Shown here piece by piece: positions 18,478 to 27,918 of a stretch of DNA of 64,000 nucleotides. Both the position numbers and the translations under genes were made by a program. The DNA comes from Achromobacter insuavis. GTDB taxonomy: Bacteria; Pseudomonadota; Gammaproteobacteria; Burkholderiales; Burkholderiaceae_B. Below the pieces are notes generated by a model. The model saw nothing but the letters and a program-made list of their open reading frames with translations, searched no databases and was not told the origin of the DNA. Where the stretch lies: contig NZ_CADIJR010000025.1 of NCBI RefSeq assembly GCF_902859645.1, positions 1 through 64,000 on the forward strand, given 5' to 3'. Numbering within the stretch: position 1 is the first letter of the stretch; the number at the start of each line of letters is the position of its first letter.

Positions 18478-19140
18478 TCACACCGGCCATTCCCCCAACC
18501 GATACGCCGAATCCCAGAACATCCATTCCAACTGCGCCGCATGCGTATAGGCGCGGTGCATTTCATCCCGCGTCTGTGCCGACGCCTTGTCCGCCGCCTG
18601 GTCCACCGATGCGATCACTTCGCGCACCAGGGTGTGGAATTCTTCTCCGGCGTAGGTATCGATCCACGCGCCATAGGGATTGGGACGCGTCGCGCGCGAG
18701 TGGATGTCGCGCCCGATCTCGGCATAGATCCAGAAGCACGGCAGCAACGCCGCCAGCGCCACTGGATACGGCGCGCTCCACGCGGTGGCGATGAGGAAGC
18801 TGGTGTAGTGATGGCTGGCCGGCGACAGCGGGGTGCTGGCGAACGTGTCGCCATCGATGCCGAATTGCTTCATGAAGCCTTCGTGCAGGCTGCGTTCGAC
18901 CACCACGGCGTTCTTGGCGGCGTCGGCGAACTGCACCACGCCGTCGGCATGGTCGGCCTTGGCGGCGGCGACCGCCAGGGCGCGGCCGAAGGCCAGCAGG
19001 TAGTGGGCGTCCTGGATCATGTAGTGGCGGAACGCCTGTTCGCTGAGCTGGCCGCTGGCCAGTTCCTGGTTGAACGGCATGGTGCGCGTTTTTTCGTACA
19101 GCGCGGCGTTGCGCGCCCAGGCGTCGGTGCTGAAAGACAT
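18478..19140 (-). CDS. tenA: TenA family aminopyrimidine aminohydrolase (thiaminase II)
   Basis: All-helical heme-oxygenase-fold enzyme that salvages the thiamine pyrimidine moiety by hydrolysing aminomethylpyrimidine compounds; 220 residues. RHYMIQDAHYLLAFGRALA near residues 38-56 and the C-terminal EEFHTLV / LEWMFWDSAY segments are typical. ATG 19140 is chosen because TTGAGGA stands just upstream and the protein then has the usual family length. No other thiamine gene is nearby and no TPP riboswitch is apparent in the leader shared with fecI. Confidence 0.9.
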   Translation of the reverse strand: MSFSTDAWARNAALYEKTRTMPFNQELASGQLSEQAFRHYMIQDAHYLLAFGRALAVAAAKADHADGVVQFADAAKNAVVVERSLHEGFMKQFGIDGDTFASTPLSPASHHYTSFLIATAWSAPYPVALAALLPCFWIYAEIGRDIHSRATRPNPYGAWIDTYAGEEFHTLVREVIASVDQAADKASAQTRDEMHRAYTHAAQLEWMFWDSAYRLGEWPV

Positions 19141-19259
19141 GGCAATCCTCAAGGCAGGGTCGAACGGTGCGCCAGGGCGCGCCGTGGTGGTGGACCCAAG
19201 GGTATCAAGACGGGCGCGCAGGCAAGCATGGCGCGGACTGGCAGCGCCCAGTGTATTCA

Positions 19260-19278
19260 TTAATTGAGAATCATTGTT
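19260..19278. promoter_or_regulatory. Fur box upstream of fecI
   Basis: TGAGAATCATTGTTA (19265-19279) matches the 7-1-7 Fur consensus TGATAATnATTATCA at 11 of 14 positions. It lies about 45 bp before the fecI ATG, in the divergent tenA-fecI gap. It predicts iron-repressed transcription of the sigma factor. Confidence 0.75.
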
Positions 19279-19319
19279 AATATGGCCGTCCTTTTTGCCT
19301 TGACGCGACGTTCGGCCCA

Positions 19320-19826
19320 ATGCCCCGCCCCATTAACCCCCTGAAAGGTTGGCTCGCCTATTACGGCGAGCTGGTGGGTTCGTGGGCCAAGCGCAATTCG
19401 CGTCCTTGCGACGCGGAGGATGCGGCGCAGGATGTGATGGCGCATCTGTTGAGCGATGGCAACGTGGCGGCGGTTGCACCCAAGTCCTATCTGTACCGGG
19501 CGACGCAGAATCGGCTGATCAGCGAGATCCGGCGGCAGGAACGCCACCCGCAGACTTCGCTGGAGATGCTGGCGGCCGAAGACCATCCGCTGCTGCACGA
19601 TCCCGAAGCGGGCGTGCGCGCGCGGCAGTTGGCCGAGGCGCTGGAGCAGGCATTGGCGAGCCTGCCGCTGAAGAAGCGGCAGGCCTATGTGTGGCACAGG
19701 CTGGAAGGCTATTCGCAGCCGGAAATCGCGCAGCGCATGGGCCTGGCGCTCAATACGGTTGAACGCTATATCATGGACGCCACCCGTGAAATGCGCGAAC
19801 AGCTCGAACGTTTCTGCCCGGATTGA
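19320..19826 (+). CDS. fecI: ECF sigma factor, FecI type
   Basis: Extracytoplasmic-function sigma-70 factor, 168 residues, expected to direct RNA polymerase to the adjacent TonB-receptor gene when its receptor is loaded. Region 2 includes CDAEDAAQDVMAHLL and YLYRATQNRLISEIRR. Region 4 contains LPLKKRQAYVWHRLEGYSQ followed by the helix-turn-helix EIAQRMGLALNTVERYI. The stop lies 11 bp before the fecR ATG; a preceding Fur box explains iron control. Confidence 0.93.
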   Translation: MPRPINPLKGWLAYYGELVGSWAKRNSRPCDAEDAAQDVMAHLLSDGNVAAVAPKSYLYRATQNRLISEIRRQERHPQTSLEMLAAEDHPLLHDPEAGVRARQLAEALEQALASLPLKKRQAYVWHRLEGYSQPEIAQRMGLALNTVERYIMDATREMREQLERFCPD

Positions 19827-19837
19827 CCCGCCGCGCG

Positions 19838-20830
19838 ATGACTGACTCCCCCGACCCCGACACCCTGCGTGACCCGCGCGATGCCGCCGCGTACTGGTTC
19901 GCGCGCGTCCGTTCGGGGCGGATGGATGCCGCGCAGCAACAGCGCTTCGACGCCTGGCGGCAGGCGGACCCGGCGCATGAGCGGGAATACCAACGGGCCT
20001 GCGGCCTCTGGAATGGGTTTGCGTTGGTGGATCCGGCCAGGTTGCGGGCGCTGGCTGCCGAACCGGCGCCGCGCTCCGGGCGGGGTTCCCGCTCGCGCAA
20101 GCCTTTGGGGGTAGGCCTGGGACTGACGTGTGCCGTGGTCGTTGCCGGCGTGGCGCTGCCGCAGTGGTTCATGGGAACGCCGGCGTTCAGCCAGCAGTAC
20201 GCAACGCAACCGGGTCAGCGTATGCAGGCATCGCTGCCGGACGCCTCCGTGGTGGACCTGAACACCGCGACGCGATTGTCGGTGCGCCTGTTCGAGGATC
20301 GCCGCATTGTCGAACTCCAGGCGGGCGAGGCCACTTTCACGGTGACGCCGGATCCGCAGCGGCCTTTCTACGTGGAGACGGGCGCGACCACCGTCCGCGT
20401 CACGGGCACGCGCTTCAATGTGCGCCGCGATGGCGAACAGGTGCGGGTGGCGGTGGATTCGGGCACCGTGGCCGTGCAATCCGGCCACTGGTGGAATCGC
20501 AGCCAGGTGTTGCTGACTGGCGGCCAGGGCACGCGCACGCTGGCGCAGGGCGGGTTGTCGCCGTCGGAAAAGGTGGCGGTGTCGGACTTGCTGGCCTGGC
20601 ATGCGGGACGGGTGGTGTTCCGCGACCAGGCGTTGGCGGATGCCGTGGCCGAGATGAACCGCTATGGCCGCATGGACATGCGCGTCGCGGACGTGGCCGT
20701 CGGGCGCATCCATATTTCCGGGGTGTTCAGCGTGGACAACCCGCAAGCGTTTCTCGATCTCCTGCCCGCGATCGCACCGGTGCGGGTGCAGACCGCGGCC
20801 GATGGCGTCGCGACGATCCAGGCACGTTGA
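19838..20830 (+). CDS. fecR: FecR-type transmembrane anti-sigma/sigma regulator
   Basis: Inner-membrane protein that holds and activates the FecI sigma factor, relaying the signal from the outer-membrane receptor; 330 residues. The N-terminal cytoplasmic DUF4880-like region has AAYWFARVRSG and FDAWRQADPAHEREYQR. A single membrane helix follows near residues 92-110 (LGVGLGLTCAVVVAGVAL). The periplasmic FecR domain shows LQAGEATFTV and VRVTGTRFNVR. The C-terminal part ends VDNPQAFLDLLP. Start ATG 19838 lies just after fecI; TTG 19823 would overlap it. Confidence 0.92.
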   Translation: MTDSPDPDTLRDPRDAAAYWFARVRSGRMDAAQQQRFDAWRQADPAHEREYQRACGLWNGFALVDPARLRALAAEPAPRSGRGSRSRKPLGVGLGLTCAVVVAGVALPQWFMGTPAFSQQYATQPGQRMQASLPDASVVDLNTATRLSVRLFEDRRIVELQAGEATFTVTPDPQRPFYVETGATTVRVTGTRFNVRRDGEQVRVAVDSGTVAVQSGHWWNRSQVLLTGGQGTRTLAQGGLSPSEKVAVSDLLAWHAGRVVFRDQALADAVAEMNRYGRMDMRVADVAVGRIHISGVFSVDNPQAFLDLLPAIAPVRVQTAADGVATIQAR

Positions 20831-21054
20831 TCTGGCTGGCACGACAGCTTGCGCCGCTGGTCGGTCCGGAAAATGCCGTCCGCGACGCGTTGCATTTAGT
20901 TTCAAATAATCGATGATTTTTCATCAGGAATTGGGCGCGCCACGGCGTCCTGGGGATAGGCGTGCCGATCAGCGCCGCTTCATATCGCCACGTTCGCGGG
21001 CTGCTCAGGCCCGCTGCTGCCGATCCCGGGAAAATCATCAGGAAAGCTCGTTCC

Positions 21055-23532
21055 GTGAACCGTTCAACCATTGGATTCTATTCATCGCCGCGCAGGCTGG
21101 CGTCTGCCCAAGGCCTGGGTGCGCTGGCTTTGTCGTTGCTGCTGGGGGTGGCGTTGTCGCCGACCGTCGCGCAGGCGCAGGAAGCGGCGCTGCAGCTCAA
21201 CATGCCGGCGCAATCGCTGGAAAGCGCGCTGGTCGACCTGGCCACGCGGGCCTCGTGGGATCTGGCGTATTCGCCGGATGCCGTGCGTAATCTGCGTGCG
21301 CCGGCCGTGTCGGGCCGGCTGACGCCGGACGAGGCGTTGCGCGCCTTGCTGGCGGGCTCTGGCCTGGTGTTTGAAAGAACGGGCAACCGGGTTGCCCTGT
21401 CGCGCGGTGCCGGCGATGCCAGTGTGGTGATGCAGAGCATCACGGTCGTGGGCAAGGGTAATGAGTTCACGGAAGGCACCGGCTCGTACACTACCGGCGC
21501 GATGAACACGGCGACCAAGCTGCCGCTGACCATCCAGGAAACGCCGCAGTCCGTCAGCGTGGTGACACGCCAGAAGCTGGATGACTTCGCGATGCAGACC
21601 ATCGATGACGTCGCCAACAGCACCACCGGCGTGACGGTGAACCACTGGAGCAATGATCGCTCGCGTTATTTTTCCCGGGGCTTCACGATCAATACATTCC
21701 TGCTGGACGGGATGCCGGTGACCTACGAGACGGACACGTCCACCTACAGCACCACGGCGATGTACGACCACGTGGAGGTGGTGCGAGGACCGACCGGCCT
21801 GATGACGGGCATGGGCGATCCATCGGGCGCCATCAACTTCGTGCGCAAGCAGCCGACCGACGTGGCGCAGTTCATCGCCACCGCGCGCGCGGGCAACTGG
21901 GATAATTTCTCGGGCGAATTCGATGCGAGCGGCCCGTTGAATGACAGCGGCTCGATCCGGGGGCGCTTCGTCACGTCGCAGCAGTCGCGGCAGTATTTCA
22001 CGGATGGCTACAGCAGCCGCAAGCACCTGTACTACGGCGTCGTCGATATCGATCTGACCTCGCGCACCACGCTGAGCCTGGGCGGCCATTCCAACACCGA
22101 GGACAATCCGGGGTCCGAATGGATGGGGGTTCCCACGGCCCCCGACGGTTCGCCGCTGGATATCCGGCGGTCACGGCGGTTTTCGCCATCATGGAGCTAT
22201 TGGGACAAGAAGGAATCGAGCCTGTTCGCCGAGCTCAAGCACAAGTTCGACAGCGGCTGGGTGGCCAAGGCCGCCGCCCGCTCCGTCAATGCGTCGTCGG
22301 CGCTGGACGGCGCCTATTTCGTCAGTGGCAGCTATGATGCGCAGGGCAATATGCTTTACGACGTGATGGGCGGCCGCTATGACTACGATAAGAAGCAGCA
22401 GAGCTTCGACGTGTCGGCGCAAGGGCCGGTCAAGCTGTTCGGCCGTTTCCACGACATTGCGTTCGGGGCGAGCTACCGCAAGGATACGTGGCGCGACGAT
22501 GGCTACAGCTACCTGGATTCGCCGACCGGCTATTACATGCTGGGCGGCGTCAATCCGTACACGTGGGACCCGGATTCGATTCGCCGTTCCGACTTCGTGA
22601 AGGACACGCTCTGGAGCCGCGACCAGCGCTCGGCACTGACGTCGGCCTACGCCACCGGCCGTTTCCGCCTGGCGGACCCGCTCAGCATGATTCTGGGCGC
22701 GCGGCTGGATTGGTTCGACTTCGACAACAAGCAGTATCAAGGCGCATGGAGCAGTCATCGCAAGTTCAGCGAAGACAAGCACTTCACGCCGTATGCCGCG
22801 CTGACCTATGATCTGAACGACAACCACTCGGTCTACGCCAGCTATTCCAGCATCTTCAAACCGCAGTACTACCTGGACACGTCGGGTACGGTGCTCAAGC
22901 CGGTGGAGGGCACCAACTACGAAATCGGCCTGAAGGGCAGCTATCTGGACGAGCGTATCAACGCCGCCATCGCGGTGTTCTCGACGACGCAGTCCAACCT
23001 GCCGCAGGCGGTGACCGACATCTCGTCGTGCTTCGTCGCCACCAATTGCTATCGGGCGGTGGGCGAGGTCAAGAGCGAAGGCGTGGAGATCGACATCAAT
23101 GGCGAGCTGCTGCCACGCCTGAACGTGGGCATCGGTTATTCCTACACGCGCGCCAAGGTGTCTTCGGGCGGCATCGACGGCGCCGCAGGCCAGCCCTATG
23201 CCAGCTATGTCCCGCAGCACCAGTTGAAAGTCGCCGCCATGTATCACCTGCCGGGGGCGTACGAGAAATGGCGTATCGGCGGCGCGGTGCGGGCACAGAG
23301 CAAGACCTCGACGCAATCGTTGACGAGCGCGGAGGGCTACGTGGTCAAGCAGTCGCCGTTCACGGTGGTGGATCTGGTGGCCGGCTACAAGGTGAACCGG
23401 CAGCTGGATATCCAGTTCAACGTCAACAACCTGTTCGACAAGCGCTATTTCGAGTCGATGCAGGGTAACAATGGCGGCAACTACTACGGTACGCCGCGTA
23501 GTTTCCTGCTGACGACACGCTATCAGTTCTAG
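21055..23532 (+). CDS. TonB-dependent siderophore receptor with N-terminal signalling (STN) domain
   Basis: Outer-membrane ferric-siderophore transducer, 825 residues from GTG 21055 (GGAAAG upstream; no good ATG). It has a signal peptide ending near VAQAQ and an STN domain (LQLNMPAQSLESALVDLA to RVALSRG) that contacts FecR in the periplasm. The TonB-box-like ITVVG is followed by a plug with ETPQSVSVVTRQKLDD and GAINFVRKQPT. A 22-strand barrel ends in FLLTTRYQF. Gene order fecI-fecR-receptor supports cell-surface signalling by the ligand. The siderophore cannot be named from sequence; it belongs to the FpvA/FoxA/FhuE-type group. Confidence 0.92.
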   Translation: MNRSTIGFYSSPRRLASAQGLGALALSLLLGVALSPTVAQAQEAALQLNMPAQSLESALVDLATRASWDLAYSPDAVRNLRAPAVSGRLTPDEALRALLAGSGLVFERTGNRVALSRGAGDASVVMQSITVVGKGNEFTEGTGSYTTGAMNTATKLPLTIQETPQSVSVVTRQKLDDFAMQTIDDVANSTTGVTVNHWSNDRSRYFSRGFTINTFLLDGMPVTYETDTSTYSTTAMYDHVEVVRGPTGLMTGMGDPSGAINFVRKQPTDVAQFIATARAGNWDNFSGEFDASGPLNDSGSIRGRFVTSQQSRQYFTDGYSSRKHLYYGVVDIDLTSRTTLSLGGHSNTEDNPGSEWMGVPTAPDGSPLDIRRSRRFSPSWSYWDKKESSLFAELKHKFDSGWVAKAAARSVNASSALDGAYFVSGSYDAQGNMLYDVMGGRYDYDKKQQSFDVSAQGPVKLFGRFHDIAFGASYRKDTWRDDGYSYLDSPTGYYMLGGVNPYTWDPDSIRRSDFVKDTLWSRDQRSALTSAYATGRFRLADPLSMILGARLDWFDFDNKQYQGAWSSHRKFSEDKHFTPYAALTYDLNDNHSVYASYSSIFKPQYYLDTSGTVLKPVEGTNYEIGLKGSYLDERINAAIAVFSTTQSNLPQAVTDISSCFVATNCYRAVGEVKSEGVEIDINGELLPRLNVGIGYSYTRAKVSSGGIDGAAGQPYASYVPQHQLKVAAMYHLPGAYEKWRIGGAVRAQSKTSTQSLTSAEGYVVKQSPFTVVDLVAGYKVNRQLDIQFNVNNLFDKRYFESMQGNNGGNYYGTPRSFLLTTRYQF

Positions 23533-23538
23533 CGGCAT

Positions 23539-23577
23539 GGCTGGCTGCGCATCGCGATGGCGATGGCGCAGTCAGCC
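23539..23577. terminator. Hairpin between receptor gene and convergent membrane-protein gene
   Basis: GGCTGGCTGCGC (23539-23550) pairs with GCGCAGTCAGCC (23566-23577), a 12-bp stem with one G-T wobble directly after the receptor stop codon. No T tract; probable transcript end. Confidence 0.55.
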
Positions 23578-23628
23578 GTGGCGGCCTCATCGTCGGGGGG
23601 AGTTCGTCCGACGGCGTTCGGGCGAGGG

Positions 23629-23904
23629 CTAGACGTCGTCGAAATAGAACGCCTTGTCGATCTTCGCTTCAAGCGCGAGATAGGTGGGCGATTCCTGCCA
23701 GTTCTGGGTGAAGCCGATCAGCAGCAGCGCGCCGACGACCGCGCCGATGGCGCCCGTCCAGCCGAAGCCGAACGCCAGTATCAGCAGCGGCCCCGCGCAG
23801 ACCAGTGGCAGCCACCATTGCAGCAGCAACTTCAGCAGCATGCCCAGGCAGAAATAACCGACGATCAGCGCCACGATGATGGCAATGACGATCAGGAATT
23901 CCAT
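23629..23904 (-). CDS. Small two-helix membrane protein of unknown function
   Basis: 91 residues. Two long hydrophobic segments (about 3-27 and 32-64: LIVIAIIVALIVGYF, LPLVCAGPLLILAFGF, GAVVGALLLIGF) are followed by a charged tail with YLALEAKIDKAFYFDDV. It starts 5 bp after the stop of the PH-domain gene, so the two are almost surely co-transcribed. Family not recognised. Confidence 0.75.
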   Translation of the reverse strand: MEFLIVIAIIVALIVGYFCLGMLLKLLLQWWLPLVCAGPLLILAFGFGWTGAIGAVVGALLLIGFTQNWQESPTYLALEAKIDKAFYFDDV

Positions 23905-23909
23905 GACAG

Positions 23910-24479
23910 CTATGCCGCCAGGATGCGGGCTTTCTGCTCGGCGAATTCGGCGTCTGTCAGCACGCCGCGGTCGCGCAGGCTGGCCAGTCGCTCCAGCTTG
24001 GCGATGACGTCGTCATCCGGACCGGCGGCCTTGCCGGCGGCGGGTTGCCGCATGAAGCGGGATTTGCGCGCTTCGATGGCCTCCTGCACGCGGTTGGTGA
24101 ATCGCATGACGGTTTTCTTCCAGACGTTGCGTATCTGGTAGCTACCGGCGCTGTCCTGGATGGAGATATTGCCGAACATGATGCCGGTTTCACCGGAAAC
24201 GGCATTGACCTTGTCCAGGTCGATCGCGGTCTGGCGCAGGCCGTAGACCAGGCCTTTGTCGAGGAAGATGATGCGCCGGTCGGTCAGCGTGATGAGCCAG
24301 GTGTTGTTGTTCATCATGCCGCTGGTGAAGGCCAGCACCTCTTCGCCGTCGTGCAGCACGTGGGGCAGGTGGTTCAGTTCCTTCTTGGTGAAGAACTGGT
24401 CATCGCCCATCTCCTTGGCGATGGCGTTGTAGCGCGCCTTCAATTCCTCGGGCGGCGCGTTTTTATAGTCGAAGGCCAT
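23910..24479 (-). CDS. Bacterial PH-domain protein with C-terminal SHOCT motif
   Basis: 189 residues, no signal peptide. Residues about 40-135 (EEVLAFTSGMM, LITLTDRRIIFLDKGLVYG, ISIQDSAGSYQI) form a bacterial pleckstrin-homology-like domain. The last 35 residues (IAKLERLASLRDRGVLTDAE then FAEQKARIL) are a SHOCT short C-terminal helix motif. Such proteins often act at the membrane or bind other proteins; the function here is unknown. It is followed at 5 bp by the small membrane protein, a plausible partner. Confidence 0.82.
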   Translation of the reverse strand: MAFDYKNAPPEELKARYNAIAKEMGDDQFFTKKELNHLPHVLHDGEEVLAFTSGMMNNNTWLITLTDRRIIFLDKGLVYGLRQTAIDLDKVNAVSGETGIMFGNISIQDSAGSYQIRNVWKKTVMRFTNRVQEAIEARKSRFMRQPAAGKAAGPDDDVIAKLERLASLRDRGVLTDAEFAEQKARILAA

Positions 24480-24672
24480 GCACTTCCTTGCATCCGGTTA
24501 TGGCATCAGCAGCCAAAGCGCGCCTATCTTAAGCCACGGGTCGGGCAGGCGGAGGCGTGCTCGGAAAAAAACCTCCGGGCCGGCGGCCAGTCCGGAAGGC
24601 TCCCTGTCGATTGTCGAGATTCGAAGCGGCGCACGGCCAGCCGCGCGCGCCGCATTCGCGGCGGCGCAAGGC

Positions 24673-25458
24673 CTATTGCATGTACCACCCATGGCTGACC
24701 ACGAACGACTGCCCCGTGAACGCCGCGCTGGGGAAGGTCGACAGGAACAGCGCCGTCTGCGCCACGTCGTCGACCGTGGTGAAAACGCCGTCGACGGTAT
24801 CGCCCAGCATCACCTTCTTGACCACGTCTTCTTCGCTGATGCCCAGTTCCTTGGCCTGTTCGGGGATCTGCTTCTCGACCAGCGGGGTGCGCACGAAGCC
24901 GGGGCAGATGACGTGCGAACGCACGTTGTGCTTGGCGCCTTCCTTGGCCAGCACGCGCGCCAGGCCCAGCAGCGCGTGCTTGGCGGCGACGTAGGCGGAC
25001 TTGAGCGGCGAGGCTTCGTGAGAGTGCACCGAGCCCATGTAGATCACGACGCCGCCGCGATCATCCTTGTACATGTGCTTGAGCGCGGCCTTGGTGGTGA
25101 GGAAGGCGCCATCGACGTGGATGGCCTGCATTTTCTTCCAGTCGGCGAAGGCGAAGTTCTCGATGGGGTTGACGATCTGGATGCCGGCGTTCGAGATCAG
25201 GATGTCGATGCTGCCGTAGGCGGCGGCGACGCGGTCGATGCCCTGGTTGACGGCGTCTTCGTTGGTGACGTCCATGGCCACGCCCATGGCCTTGCCGCCG
25301 GCCTGTTCGATTTCGCGGGCGACGGCGTCGGCGCCGGCCTGGTTCAGGTCGGCGATGGCGACCGCGGCGCCTGCGCGCGACAGGGTCAGCGCGATCTCCT
25401 TGCCGATGCCGCTGGCCGCGCCGGTGACGACGGCCACTTTTCCGTTCAGATTGCTCAT
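24673..25458 (-). CDS. hbdH: 3-hydroxybutyrate dehydrogenase (SDR family)
   Basis: NAD-dependent oxidation of (R)-3-hydroxybutyrate to acetoacetate in polyhydroxybutyrate and ketone-body use; 261 residues. The Rossmann motif [10 protein letters not shown] is at 12-21, then NAG (SNAGIQ), the catalytic Ser of GSVHSHEA and YVAAK. The segment [20 protein letters not shown] and the C-terminal [11 protein letters not shown] are characteristic of bacterial BDH. The ribosome site GGAGG lies 9 bp before the ATG. Its leader contains an 8-bp inverted repeat CCGCGGGC / GCCCGCGG (25484-25507). Confidence 0.9.
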   Translation of the reverse strand: MSNLNGKVAVVTGAASGIGKEIALTLSRAGAAVAIADLNQAGADAVAREIEQAGGKAMGVAMDVTNEDAVNQGIDRVAAAYGSIDILISNAGIQIVNPIENFAFADWKKMQAIHVDGAFLTTKAALKHMYKDDRGGVVIYMGSVHSHEASPLKSAYVAAKHALLGLARVLAKEGAKHNVRSHVICPGFVRTPLVEKQIPEQAKELGISEEDVVKKVMLGDTVDGVFTTVDDVAQTALFLSTFPSAAFTGQSFVVSHGWYMQ

Positions 25459-25832
25459 GCTGGGGAACCTCCGGGTAAGGATGCCGCGGGCCGGGGTGCG
25501 CCCGCGGATGCGAGGGGCATGGCTTGATGGTAGCGCTCCAGGATGAGCGCAGCCTGAACGCCACAGCCAGGGTAACTTTCTATGTCATTTGCTTCCGCCG
25601 CATGTCAGGGCGGCGCTGGGGGGCGCGCTCGCGGTTCCCGGGGCGGGCGCCATGGGCGGCAGGCCGCGCCAGGGACGGGGCCCGGCAGGCTTTGTTACCA
25701 AGCCCGGCCGCGCGCCGCATTCGGCCATTGCCGGTTGCGCCGGGCTGCGCGAGAATCCGCCGGATTCGGTCCCGCCCTGATTGTGGCGGGATCCTTGTTT
25801 CCTACAGAGCGAAGACTAGCGTGTCATCAGTC
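25459..25832. other. Intergenic gap hbdH-amidase
   Basis: 374 bp between two divergent genes. Apart from the inverted repeat in the hbdH leader (25484-25507) and several GC-rich palindromic stretches, no gene or clear promoter is visible. The plus-strand frame of the amidase stays open through most of it but reads as Arg/Gly-rich non-protein-like sequence. Confidence 0.5.
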
Positions 25833-26543
25833 ATGGACGGTCGGGCGGGCAAGCGGGTGGCGGCAGGTTGGGCGCGTGGCGTCGCGGCGGCCGTGCTGGG
25901 GGTGGCGGCGCTGTCGGCGCAGGCGGCCTATGTGGTGGTGGACACCGGTCATACGCCCAAGCAGCCGGGCGCCACGGGCGCCAGCGGCCGGGTGGAGTAC
26001 CAGTACAACCTGGACCTGAGCGGCGCGGTGGCCACGGATCTGCTGGCGCTGGGAGACCGCGTGACGCGCGTGTCGGCCGATGGCGCCGAGATTGCGCTGG
26101 GCCGGCGCGCGCGGACGGCGCCGGACGCGGACTTCTTCATCTCGATCCACCACGATTCGATGCAGCAGAAGTACATCGATGCCGGCCGCCAGCGGGAGTT
26201 CGCGGGCTTCGCCATCTTTGTCTCGCAGCTCAATCCCCGCTACGAGGACAGCCTGCGGTGCGCCAAGGCCATCGGCGAGGCGCTGGTGGCGGCGGGCGAA
26301 AAGCCGTCGCTGTACCACGCCGAGCCCATCGCGGGCGAGAACCGGCCATTGCTCGATCGCCGCCTGGGCGTGCATCGCTACGATGGGCTGGCGGTGCTCA
26401 AGACCGCGGCCATGCCGGCGGTGCTGGTGGAGGCCGGCGTGATCGTGAATCCCGACGAAGAGGCGCGCCTGGCGCGGCCCGAGACCATTCAGCGCCTGGC
26501 GCGGGCGATCGCGGACGGCACGCACGCCTGCCAGCGGCGCTAG
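25833..26543 (+). CDS. N-acetylmuramoyl-L-alanine amidase (Amidase_3)
   Basis: Exported Zn-dependent amidase that cuts the lactyl-peptide bond of peptidoglycan; 236 residues from ATG 25833 (GTG 25821 also possible). A signal peptide with core AAAVLGVAALSAQA is followed by the fold's zinc ligands: His in VVDTGHTPKQPG, Glu in GRVEYQYN, His in SIHHDS. The catalytic Glu is in VLVEAGVIVNPDE. It lacks the AMIN septal-targeting domain of AmiC, so it is a minimal-form amidase. Confidence 0.9.
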   Translation: MDGRAGKRVAAGWARGVAAAVLGVAALSAQAAYVVVDTGHTPKQPGATGASGRVEYQYNLDLSGAVATDLLALGDRVTRVSADGAEIALGRRARTAPDADFFISIHHDSMQQKYIDAGRQREFAGFAIFVSQLNPRYEDSLRCAKAIGEALVAAGEKPSLYHAEPIAGENRPLLDRRLGVHRYDGLAVLKTAAMPAVLVEAGVIVNPDEEARLARPETIQRLARAIADGTHACQRR

Positions 26544-26697
26544 CGCGGCGTTGGGGGCCAGCGGGCGGATGCGGGATGAAATCGCAAGGGATGGATAAAA
26601 TCCGGCATTCGTATAGTGGGCCGCCGCGCCCGGACGACGCGGTTGCGCAGGGCGGGGGCGATCCCGGCCGTGGCGAGCGTTCCGAGAACAAGGACTG

Positions 26698-27888
26698 ATG
26701 ATGCTGAAAAGAAAACTGACGATGTTGGCCGCGTCCCTGGCGCTGTCGATGACCGGGCTGTCCGTCGCGGTGGCGCAGACGCAGGCGCCGGCGCAGCAGC
26801 AGGAGGAACCCGAGCGCTACGGCCCGTTCTTCTTCCTGCCCAGCCAGCCCAACCTGTTGGTCTACGTGGGCGCGGTGGGCGCCAACGACATGCTCAACCT
26901 GAAGAAGGCGCTGCGCGAGCACCCGACCATCTCGACCCTGATCCTGCAGAACAATGGCGGCGGCCTGGTCCACATCGGGCTGGTGGTGGCCGAAGAGGTC
27001 TACGAGCGCGGGCTGAACACCTATATCCCGAAGGACAGCTATTGCGCGTCGGCGTGTTCGTTCGTGTTCTTCGCCGGGCGTCAGCGCCTGGCGGAAGGCC
27101 GCCTCGGCGTGCACCAGATCTCCGCGCCCGAGATGACGGGCGAGCAGGCGCAGTTCGGCGTGTCGGACATTGTCGCGACCCTGCCGAAGTACGGCGTGTC
27201 GGCGGACGTGCTGGGGATCATGTTCAGCACGCCGTCCAAGGAGATGTATTTCTTCTCGCCGCAGGAGATCATCAGGTACGGCATCAACCGCACCGGCAAC
27301 GTCAGGACGGCCAGCAATGACGTGCAGCCGGGCACCGGCCAGCGTGCGGCCCCCGCGCCCGCCGCGGCGCCGGCGCCGCAGGCGCAGTCGCCGGGGGATG
27401 CCAAGCTGCCGCCGCGCAAGCCGGCCTCGCCCGATGCCGCGCCGGCGCCGGCCGGCCCCGTGGCCAATCCGTACATGCCGAAGGAGACCGCGCCGGCGGC
27501 GATCACGGATGAGCAGAAGGCGATCAACGCCGCGGCCCTGATGATCCAGGCGGGCAGCGGCACCAATGAAGAGGCGCTGAAGTTCACGCGCGAGTTCTAC
27601 GCCGATACGGTCGACTACTTCAAGAAGCAGCGGCCGAAGTCCGAGATCCTGGCGGACAAGGAGGCGTACTTCGCGCGCTGGCCGGTGCGTCGTTTCGTGG
27701 TCGACCAGAATTCGCTGCGGGCCAAGTGCCAGGACCAGATGTGCATGGTCAAGGGCCTCTACGACTACAAGGTATCCAGCCCGGAGCGCGGCAAGACCGC
27801 GACCGGCACGTCGAATTTCACTTACGTCCTTGACCTGCGCAACCGCTACCGCATCGTCATGGAAGACAGCGAGGTCATCAGCCGCTGA
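26698..27888 (+). CDS. Exported ClpP/crotonase-fold protein (COG3904-like)
   Basis: 396 residues with signal peptide (LAASLALSMTGLSVAVAQ). Residues about 50-195 resemble predicted periplasmic ClpP-like proteins: LILQNNGGGLVHIGLVVAEE, then CASACSFVFFAGRQR with a possible nucleophile Ser, then GVHQIS with a possible His. A Pro/Ala-rich linker (about 215-260) leads to a second domain (FYADTVDYFK to YRIVMEDSEVI), maybe NTF2-like, with a CQDQMC cysteine pair. AAGGA fits the second ATG (26701) better than 26698. It is probably co-transcribed with the next gene, 30 bp on. Protease activity is unproven. Confidence 0.75.
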   Translation: MMLKRKLTMLAASLALSMTGLSVAVAQTQAPAQQQEEPERYGPFFFLPSQPNLLVYVGAVGANDMLNLKKALREHPTISTLILQNNGGGLVHIGLVVAEEVYERGLNTYIPKDSYCASACSFVFFAGRQRLAEGRLGVHQISAPEMTGEQAQFGVSDIVATLPKYGVSADVLGIMFSTPSKEMYFFSPQEIIRYGINRTGNVRTASNDVQPGTGQRAAPAPAAAPAPQAQSPGDAKLPPRKPASPDAAPAPAGPVANPYMPKETAPAAITDEQKAINAAALMIQAGSGTNEEALKFTREFYADTVDYFKKQRPKSEILADKEAYFARWPVRRFVVDQNSLRAKCQDQMCMVKGLYDYKVSSPERGKTATGTSNFTYVLDLRNRYRIVMEDSEVISR

Positions 27889-27918
27889 CGCAGCGGGCCG
27901 ATGCCAGGGAGAACTGCA

